Assembly: GCA_049604415.1 (NCBI GenBank)
Contig: JBMYTN010000023.1
Coordinates: 1-64,000 of the forward strand
Length of the DNA: 64,000 nucleotides
Direction: 5' to 3'
DNA from: JBMYTN01 sp049604415
Lineage (GTDB): Bacteria; Pseudomonadota; Alphaproteobacteria; Rhodospirillales; Rhodospirillaceae
The translations under genes were made by a program, and so were the position numbers. Shown piece after piece: positions 57,413 through 64,000 of the stretch (within the stretch, counting starts at the first letter, position 1; each line of letters starts with the position of its first letter). Under the pieces are notes generated by a model. It saw nothing but the letters and a program-made list of their open reading frames with translations, ran no database searches and was not told the origin of the DNA.

Positions 57413-60400
57413 ATGCGCTTGGGGCTCGACATTGGAACCAACTCTATCGGCTGGTGGCTCTATGCCCTGGAGGATGGGGAGGTCAGCGCCGTCATTGATG
57501 GCGGCGTCCGGATTTTTTCAAATGGCCGCGATCCGAAATCCGGTGCCTCTCTGGCGGTGGATCGCCGGGCCGCCCGGTCCATGCGCCGTCGGCGGGATCG
57601 CTATCTGCGGCGCCGGGCCTCCCTGATGCGCAAGCTTGCCGCAGCGGGCCTCATGCCCGAAGACCCGGAGGCGGCCAAAGCCCTTGAGGCCCAAGACCCC
57701 TATCGATTGCGCGCCGAGGGTTTGGAGCGGCGGCTCTCGCTGCACCAGCTGGGGCGGGCGCTGTTTCACCTCAATCAACGCCGGGGCTTCAAGTCAAACC
57801 GCAAGACCGACCGGGGCGACAATGAAAGCGGTAAAATCAAGGACGCGACGGCCCGTCTTGACCAAGCCATGATGGCGGCTGGCGCTAAAACCTTGGGTCA
57901 GTTTCTCTTTGGCCGCCAGCAGATGGCCCCAACCCCTCGGCATACCCCAGCGGTGCGCACCCGCCTGACTCTCCGCCAGGAGGACCCGGACGAGAAGGCG
58001 GAGATGGGCTATGACTTCTACCCGGATCGCCGCCATCTGGAAAATGAATTTGCTATGCTGTGGGCCGCCCAACAGCCCCATCATCCGGAGGTCCTGACTG
58101 AAGATCTGCGAACGGCCCTGTTTGAAACCATTTTCTATCAGCGTCCGCTGAAGACTCCAGAGGTCGGGCTGTGCCTGTTCACCGATGAGCGGCGGATCGA
58201 AAAAGCCCATCCCTTGACCCAGCGCCGTACCTTGTACGAGACGGTCAATGCCTTGCGCATCACCTCGGACGGCAAAGCGCGGCGGTCCCTGACCAAGGAG
58301 CAGCGGGATAGGGTCATCCATTTTATCGACAACCGAAAACCGACCAAAAAGCCTGGGTCCATGGTGGCCAAGCTCACCGCCATCGCCAAAGCCCTCGGCC
58401 TTAAGACGGATGAACGCTTTACCCTGGAAACCGGCAACCGGGACGCCATTGCCTGCGATCCGGTCCGCGCCAGCCTGTCCCATCCGGATTGCTTTGGACC
58501 CCATTGGTCCACCCTAAGCTGGGAGGACCAATGGCAGGTCATCAGCACCGTGCGCGCGGTGCAATCCGATGCGGAATATGCGCAAGCGTTAGACTGGCTG
58601 CAGACCACCCATGGCTTGGACAAATCCGGGGCTGAATCGGTTCTGAAGGCGTCCTTGCCCGAGGGGTTTGGGCGCTTGGGACTGAGCGCCACACAAGCCA
58701 TCTTGGCCAAACTCCAGGCCGATGTGATCCCCTATAGCGAAGCGGTGGCGGCCTGTGGCTGGCATCACTCCGACAGCCGCACTGGGGAGATCCTCGACCA
58801 ACTGCCCTATTATGGCGAGGTCCTCGACCGCCATGTGATCCCGGGCAGCGGCAACCCCCAGGATGAACCCGTTGAGCGCTTTGGCCGCTTAACCAATCCC
58901 ACCGTCCATATCGGCTTGAACCAGCTGCGTCGCCTCGTCAATCGGATCATCGCCCATCATGGTAAACCCGATCAGATAGTGGTGGAGATCGCCCGGGATC
59001 TAAAGCTCAGCGACAAGCAGAAAAAAGACTTCGAGGTCGTCAACAAGTCCAATCGAGATGCCGCCTTGGCCAGGAGCAAAAAGCTGCTGGAACTGGGACA
59101 ACCCGACACGGGTGCCAATCGCTTGTTGCTCCGGCTGTATGAGGAGCTTGGCCCGGCCATTGGCCCGCGCCGTTGTCCCTATACCGGCAAGCCGGTTTCC
59201 GCGACCATGCTGTTTGATGGGTCCTGCGATGTGGATCACATCTTGCCCTATTCCCGGACCCTGGACGACAGCCCGGCCAATCGGACCCTCTGCTTGCGCG
59301 AAGCCAATCGGGACAAGCGCAATCTGACCCCCTATGAGTGCTGGGGCGATACCGCCCAATGGGAGGCAATCCAAGCCAATTTGGCCAACCTACCTGAAAA
59401 CAAGCGCTGGCGGTTTGCCCCTGATGCCATGGCACGGTTTGAAGGCGAGCGCGACTTCTTAGACCGGGCCTTGGTGGACACCCAATATCTCTCCCGCTTG
59501 GCGCGCAGCTATCTGGATGCGCTGTATACCGAGGGCGGTCATGTCTGGGTGGTTCCCGGTCGGATGACCGAAATGCTGCGGCGGCATTGGGGCCTGAACA
59601 GCCTGCTACCCAAACACAGCTCAGCCGGGATCAGAGAGAAAAAGAACCGGACCGACCACCGCCATCATGCCATTGATGCCGCCGTGGTCGCGGTGTGTGA
59701 TCGCGGATTGGTCAAGCGGATGAGTGAGGCCTCAGCCTCGATGGAGCGCGATGGCTTCCGGGCCGAGGACGTGGCGAACAACACGCCCTTGCCCTGGCCT
59801 CGGTTCCGGGAGGATCTCCGCTCAACGCTGGATCGGATTGTCGTCAGCCACCGCGCCGATCATGGCCGCATTGACCCGCAAGCCCGGAAACAGGGCCGGG
59901 ACAGCACAACCGGTCAACTACACAATGACAGTGCCTATGGCATTGTCGATGACCGCACGGTGGTCAGCCGGGTGCCCCTGGCCGCCCTAAAACCCTCCGA
60001 CCTGGCCGGGTCCGCGCGGGGCAAGACCCTGGTGGATCCGGATTTACGCGAAGCGCTGCTCCTGGCAACCCGAGGCCTCGGCGAGGGGTCTGCCAAAGCC
60101 TTTGCCGATGCTTTGGTGGCGTTTTCCGCCCGGCCCGGACCCTATCAGGGCATAAGGCGGGTGCGACTGCGGGAAACCCTTGGGACAGAGGCGCGGGTCG
60201 AGATCTTTGGCACAGATGGCCAACCCTATAAGGCCTATAAGGGCGACAGCAATCATTGCCTCGAGATCTGGCGTCTGCCGGATGGGAAGATCGTTTCTCA
60301 GGTGATCACCACCTTCCAAGCCCATCAGAAGGAACAAATACGTCCCCATCCTGCGGCAAAGCGCCTGATGCGCCTGTTTAAGCGGGACATGGTGGTCTCG

Positions 60401-60625
60401 AGCGTAGATGGAACGCAACGCGTCCTAGTGGTCCAGAAATTTGATCCGGCCAACGGACTGTTTTTGGTTCCGCACAATGAATCCGATGCGGATGCCCGCC
60501 ACCGCAATAAGGACGATCCGTTCAAGATGCTGCAGATCTCCACCTTGAAAGCCATCAAGGCGGGGCTGCGCCGGGTCATTGTGGATGAGATGGGCAGGGT
60601 TCGGGATCAACACGCCACCGAATAA
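57413..60625 (+). CDS. cas9: Type II-C CRISPR-associated endonuclease Cas9
   Basis: A 1070-residue Cas9, compact as in subtype II-C. RuvC-I is LGLDIGTNSIGWWLY with Asp6; an Arg-rich bridge helix follows (ARSMRRRRDRYLRRRASL, about residues 48-65); RuvC-II has Glu525 in VVEIARDLKLS; HNH has His609 in DVDHILPYSRTLDD with NRTLC and NRDKR; RuvC-III has HHAID with His752 and Asp755. All catalytic residues are intact, so both strands should be cut. The C-terminal 300 residues form the wedge and PAM-interacting part, whose specificity cannot be read. ATG 57413 has GGAG eight bases upstream; GTG 57404 is less likely. cas1 starts 20 bases after the stop. Confidence 0.98.
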   Translation: MRLGLDIGTNSIGWWLYALEDGEVSAVIDGGVRIFSNGRDPKSGASLAVDRRAARSMRRRRDRYLRRRASLMRKLAAAGLMPEDPEAAKALEAQDPYRLRAEGLERRLSLHQLGRALFHLNQRRGFKSNRKTDRGDNESGKIKDATARLDQAMMAAGAKTLGQFLFGRQQMAPTPRHTPAVRTRLTLRQEDPDEKAEMGYDFYPDRRHLENEFAMLWAAQQPHHPEVLTEDLRTALFETIFYQRPLKTPEVGLCLFTDERRIEKAHPLTQRRTLYETVNALRITSDGKARRSLTKEQRDRVIHFIDNRKPTKKPGSMVAKLTAIAKALGLKTDERFTLETGNRDAIACDPVRASLSHPDCFGPHWSTLSWEDQWQVISTVRAVQSDAEYAQALDWLQTTHGLDKSGAESVLKASLPEGFGRLGLSATQAILAKLQADVIPYSEAVAACGWHHSDSRTGEILDQLPYYGEVLDRHVIPGSGNPQDEPVERFGRLTNPTVHIGLNQLRRLVNRIIAHHGKPDQIVVEIARDLKLSDKQKKDFEVVNKSNRDAALARSKKLLELGQPDTGANRLLLRLYEELGPAIGPRRCPYTGKPVSATMLFDGSCDVDHILPYSRTLDDSPANRTLCLREANRDKRNLTPYECWGDTAQWEAIQANLANLPENKRWRFAPDAMARFEGERDFLDRALVDTQYLSRLARSYLDALYTEGGHVWVVPGRMTEMLRRHWGLNSLLPKHSSAGIREKKNRTDHRHHAIDAAVVAVCDRGLVKRMSEASASMERDGFRAEDVANNTPLPWPRFREDLRSTLDRIVVSHRADHGRIDPQARKQGRDSTTGQLHNDSAYGIVDDRTVVSRVPLAALKPSDLAGSARGKTLVDPDLREALLLATRGLGEGSAKAFADALVAFSARPGPYQGIRRVRLRETLGTEARVEIFGTDGQPYKAYKGDSNHCLEIWRLPDGKIVSQVITTFQAHQKEQIRPHPAAKRLMRLFKRDMVVSSVDGTQRVLVVQKFDPANGLFLVPHNESDADARHRNKDDPFKMLQISTLKAIKAGLRRVIVDEMGRVRDQHATE

Positions 60626-60645
60626 TCTCAGGTGAGGACGAGATC

Positions 60646-61557
60646 ATGGATCAAATCATCGACATCGCAACGGACAATCGACATTTGTCGCGAGACCGAG
60701 GCTTCTTGAAGGTCAGCGAAGGGGGCGAGGAGATTGGGCGCACCGCCTTGGATCAAATCGCTGCCGTGATTGTGCATGCCCATGGCACCACATGGTCCAC
60801 GTCTTTGCTGACGGAATTGGGCGAACGCGGTGCCCCTGTTGTGTTGTGCGGACGGGATCATGCGCCACGATCCGTTTTGTTGCCCATCGAAGGGCACCAT
60901 ACCCAAGGACAGCGCATGCGCGCGCAATGGCAGGCCCGTCGACCCTTGGTCAAGGCGGCGTGGAAACAGATCGTGGTCAGCAAAATCGAGATGCAAGCTG
61001 CGGTTTTGGATAGCATCGGTGAGGCCAGCGCGCCGCTGACCATGATGCGGCGCAAGGTTGCCAGCGGCGATCCAGAAAATGTGGAGGCCCAGGCGGCGCG
61101 CTTTTACTGGCCTCGTCTAATGGGGGAGGCGTTTCGCCGAGATCAAGCCGGGGGCGGGGCCAACCCGCTTTTGAATTATGGCTACACGGTCTTGCGGTCT
61201 GCGGCGGCGCGGGCCGTCAGCGCGGCGGGTCTACACCCGACCATTGGGCTGTTCCATTCCAACCGCAGCAATGCTTTTGCCCTGGCCGATGACTTGGTCG
61301 AACCGTTCCGACCCTTGGTGGATCGGACGGTTATGAATCTGTGGGAGACCGGGCTGACTGAGGTTGATCCGGACACCAAACGCGCCCTTGCCCGGTTGAT
61401 CGCCGTGGACATTCCCTTGGGAGGTGCCGTTTCACCGGTCAGCATGGCCATGGTCCGGCTCGCGACCTCTTTGGCGCAAAGCTTCGAAAACGACAGTTTG
61501 TCCTTGGCGCTGCCGATGCCGCCAGATGGGCTCACTTTGTCGGGGTTGGGCCGATGA
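60646..61557 (+). CDS. cas1: CRISPR integrase Cas1
   Basis: A 303-residue Cas1 of the type II kind. The N-terminal beta domain (MDQIIDIATDNRHLSRDRGFL) and the helical catalytic domain are clear; likely metal ligands are the Glu of ENVEAQAARFYWPRL, the His of GLFHSNRSNAFALADDLVEPFRP, and the acidic residue in that last segment. Cas1 with Cas2 inserts new spacers at the leader end of the array. GAGGA lies upstream of the ATG. The gene overlaps cas2 by four bases (ATGA), and cas9-cas1-cas2 with no csn2 or cas4 defines subtype II-C. Confidence 0.97.
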   Translation: MDQIIDIATDNRHLSRDRGFLKVSEGGEEIGRTALDQIAAVIVHAHGTTWSTSLLTELGERGAPVVLCGRDHAPRSVLLPIEGHHTQGQRMRAQWQARRPLVKAAWKQIVVSKIEMQAAVLDSIGEASAPLTMMRRKVASGDPENVEAQAARFYWPRLMGEAFRRDQAGGGANPLLNYGYTVLRSAAARAVSAAGLHPTIGLFHSNRSNAFALADDLVEPFRPLVDRTVMNLWETGLTEVDPDTKRALARLIAVDIPLGGAVSPVSMAMVRLATSLAQSFENDSLSLALPMPPDGLTLSGLGR

Positions 61558-61895
61558 CGGATGGCGCTATTCTTTCGGGGTATCGACTGATGTGGATCTT
61601 GGTGATGTTTGATTTGCCGACGGACACCCATGTTCAGCGGCGTGAAGCGACCCAGTTTCGGAACTTTCTGTTGGATGAGGGTTTCGAGCGCAGTCAGTTT
61701 TCGATCTATGCCCGATTCGTCAACGGCAAAGAGGCGTTCCAGGCTCGGGTCAACCGCATTGAACGCAATTTACCCTCTCGAGGCGATGTCCAAATCCTCA
61801 ATTTCACCGACCGGCAGTACCGTGATATTGTTCATTATTCCGATCAAGGGCGGCGCGGCAGCCGCCAAAATCCAGACCAACTGGTCATGTTCTGA
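61554..61895 (+). CDS. cas2: CRISPR-associated Cas2
   Basis: A 113-residue Cas2 with the ferredoxin-like start MWILVMFDLPTDT, where the Asp is the conserved acidic residue, followed by RNFLLDEGFERSQFSIYARF and a C-terminal strand VQILNFTDRQY. Cas2 is the structural centre of the Cas1-Cas2 adaptation complex. The reading frame starts inside the stop of cas1 (ATGA); an internal start at MWILVMF 37 bases on is possible and is nearer the family's usual length. The array begins 73 bases after its stop. Confidence 0.96.
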   Translation: MTDGAILSGYRLMWILVMFDLPTDTHVQRREATQFRNFLLDEGFERSQFSIYARFVNGKEAFQARVNRIERNLPSRGDVQILNFTDRQYRDIVHYSDQGRRGSRQNPDQLVMF

Positions 61896-61968
61896 AGCCA
61901 ATGATCCATTTTCAATACACCGAAAGCCCCACATCTGCCTTGAAAATCAAGGAGATGCGAGGCGATCC

Positions 61969-64000
61969 AGTGTAGCTGCTCAGAATTTGGGGTCCAGCCG
62001 CAACTTAACAGATTTGAGTATGTATGCTGCGCAGAGTGTAGCTGCTCAGAATTTGGGGTCCAGCCGCAACGGAAGAAGCCACGGAGTGGATCCGGTCGCA
62101 AGTGTAGCTGCTCAGAATTTGGGGTCCAGCCGCAACAAGAGATCAGTACATGTCCTTTCTTTGGGCAGTGTAGCTGCTCAGAATTTGGGGTCCAGCCGCA
62201 ACAAGTCGGCAATCATATTGCCCGTGCCCTGGAGTGTAGCTGCTCAGAATTTGGGGTCCAGCCGCAACCCCTCGCCAAACAGCCGGTCTGTGATGCCCAG
62301 TGTAGCTGCTCAGAATTTGGGGTCCAGCCGCAACTACGAGCAGCAGCAAACCATGCTCTTGTCGAGTGTAGCTGCTCAGAATTTGGGGTCCAGCCGCAAC
62401 TCAGATCATCATTGATGATCAACACGCGGGAGTGTAGCTGCTCAGAATTTGGGGTCCAGCCGCAACGACACGGCGGCCTATCAATGCGCTGATTGCAGTG
62501 TAGCTGCTCAGAATTTGGGGTCCAGCCGCAACATGGTGAAGCTGGTGGTCGGAATCCGAACCAGTGTAGCTGCTCAGAATTTGGGGTCCAGCCGCAACTC
62601 CCCAGCCAGTCCTGCCAGAAAGCAGCCGAGTGTAGCTGCTCAGAATTTGGGGTCCAGCCGCAACAGGGTTGGATCATTGTCCGACCAAATGACGAGTGTA
62701 GCTGCTCAGAATTTGGGGTCCAGCCGCAACGTTTTTTTGACTCTTGCGTTGATATGCCCGAGTGTAGCTGCTCAGAATTTGGGGTCCAGCCGCAACTGTA
62801 ACCGAGGACAGCCCCGATGCCACGGTAGTGTAGCTGCTCAGAATTTGGGGTCCAGCCGCAACTACAATAGCCTATTTTATGCTTTTTAAGCGAGTGTAGC
62901 TGCTCAGAATTTGGGGTCCAGCCGCAACCACATACGCCAAGGTCAAATTGCCCCGAGGAGTGTAGCTGCTCAGAATTTGGGGTCCAGCCGCAACGGAAGG
63001 GCCGCGCCAACCAGTCCATCAGGGAGTGTAGCTGCTCAGAATTTGGGGTCCAGCCGCAACACACCCCGCAATTGATCAACAAAACTATCCAGTGTAGCTG
63101 CTCAGAATTTGGGGTCCAGCCGCAACGCTTCACGGTGATGGACCCGCCAATGCGCCAGTGTAGCTGCTCAGAATTTGGGGTCCAGCCGCAACACGGTCGG
63201 TCGATGGTGATCCGGGCTGAGAAGTGTAGCTGCTCAGAATTTGGGGTCCAGCCGCAACGGGGCCGGGGTGCCCTAGCCCCCCTGGGGCAGTGTAGCTGCT
63301 CAGAATTTGGGGTCCAGCCGCAACACGGTTCACATGGGAGAGCTGGAGGCTAAGAGTGTAGCTGCTCAGAATTTGGGGTCCAGCCGCAACTGTAAGACCC
63401 GTCGGCTTGTGCGTCAGGCGAGTGTAGCTGCTCAGAATTTGGGGTCCAGCCGCAACCATAGTGGGCACATTGAACATCCCTGGGCTAGTGTAGCTGCTCA
63501 GAATTTGGGGTCCAGCCGCAACAAGAAAGAGAAGCTGAAGCCGTGCCCGTCCAGTGTAGCTGCTCAGAATTTGGGGTCCAGCCGCAACTAGAGCGCCAAA
63601 CGCTCTGGCAAACCCGGTAGTGTAGCTGCTCAGAATTTGGGGTCCAGCCGCAACGGGCAGGCCATCCACTGCTTGGCGCTGGAGAGTGTAGCTGCTCAGA
63701 ATTTGGGGTCCAGCCGCAACCGTAATCTCAATAGGTTACGGGGTTTCGTGAGTGTAGCTGCTCAGAATTTGGGGTCCAGCCGCAACAAGCAGGAGCACTG
63801 ATCATGTCTACGAAAAAGTGTAGCTGCTCAGAATTTGGGGTCCAGCCGCAACAGTCCGCCGGATGCGTTTGAAAGTGAGCAAAGTGTAGCTGCTCAGAAT
63901 TTGGGGTCCAGCCGCAACGCTGGCGGCGAATGGTAGCGACCCGCTCCGAGTGTAGCTGCTCAGAATTTGGGGTCCAGCCGCAACGTAAGATTGTTACAGT
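61969..64000 (-). CRISPR. Type II-C CRISPR array, 31 repeats visible, continues past the window
   Basis: Thirty-one complete 36-bp repeats at an exact 66-bp period (first 61969-62004, last 63949-63984), separated by thirty 30-bp spacers, with 16 bases of the next spacer at the window end. I found no variant repeat. In the likely crRNA sense (minus strand) the repeat begins GTTGCGGCTGGACCCC and ends CAGCTACACT, like other II-C repeats that begin GTTG and end in a -10-like motif. Transcription from the minus strand is supported by tracrRNA pairing. The gap 61896-61968 shows no leader features; the promoter/leader is probably beyond 64000. All spacers look different. Confidence 0.98.

Noticed and set aside
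62213..63669. Long open frames across the CRISPR array on both strands
   Set aside because: They arise because the 66-bp period is a multiple of three and the repeat has no stop in those frames; the peptides are repeat translations joined by spacers.
61969..64000. Self-targeting spacers against this window
   Set aside because: Reading through the 30 spacers I saw no evident match to the genes here, but I could not run an exhaustive search, so this is only a failure to find one.

Overview
The window is GC-rich DNA with the gene content and codon habits of an alphaproteobacterium, probably a Rhodospirillales-type organism (inference from gene families, dispersed repeats and the type II-C CRISPR repeat; no rRNA or marker gene is present to prove it). 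It ends inside a CRISPR array, so it is a chromosomal slice rather than a complete replicon.

Layout. 1-4.3 kb: housekeeping and accessory genes (VOC protein, YdjM-type membrane hydrolase, small secreted protein) and an sbtA-sbtB bicarbonate transporter/PII-like pair. 4.3-6.4 kb: an AT-rich island with two translationally coupled genes of unknown function. 6.4-21.4 kb: redox and stress metabolism (DUF3179 protein, katG, quinone oxidoreductase, mmsA with a divergent AraC regulator, PEBP, two glutathione transferases, mdaB with a nearby HxlR regulator), a sulfotransferase-like protein, an FkbM methyltransferase, and an ATP-grasp/C45 acyltransferase pair. 21.5-26.6 kb: signalling (GAF/PAS/PP2C phosphatase, CheX-CheY pair, PAS-GGDEF cyclase).

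27.1-46.8 kb: a compact trans-AT polyketide locus. A patatin-like protein is followed by a thioesterase, a KS-less protein with a degenerate AT plus ACP, a 4443-residue synthase and a bifunctional AT-enoylreductase; the last four overlap end to start. The synthase begins with hot-dog/SDR/FkbH/ACP, which predicts a glycerate-derived, perhaps lactyl, starter. Of its three KS domains only KS1 keeps the full Cys-His-His set. KS2 and KS3 have lost the HGTGT histidine, so one real elongation is predicted.

47.0-57.2 kb: a 2039-residue Ser/Thr kinase-AAA-GAF-HPt-HATPase sensor kinase on the same strand as the PKS, a HAMP adenylate cyclase divergent from a stand-alone cyclic-nucleotide-binding protein, an ATP-grasp-like protein and an alpha/beta hydrolase.

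57.2-64.0 kb: a complete type II-C CRISPR-Cas system: cas9 (1070 aa), cas1, cas2, a tracrRNA on the opposite strand upstream of cas9 (anti-repeat plus terminator), and an array of at least 31 repeats of 36 bp with 30-bp spacers that runs off the window. Anti-repeat pairing and the terminator U-run both indicate that tracrRNA and array are read on the minus strand, against the cas genes. A dispersed palindromic repeat family of about 100 bp, and a relic of the mmsA 3' end flanking the oxidoreductase gene, record local rearrangement.
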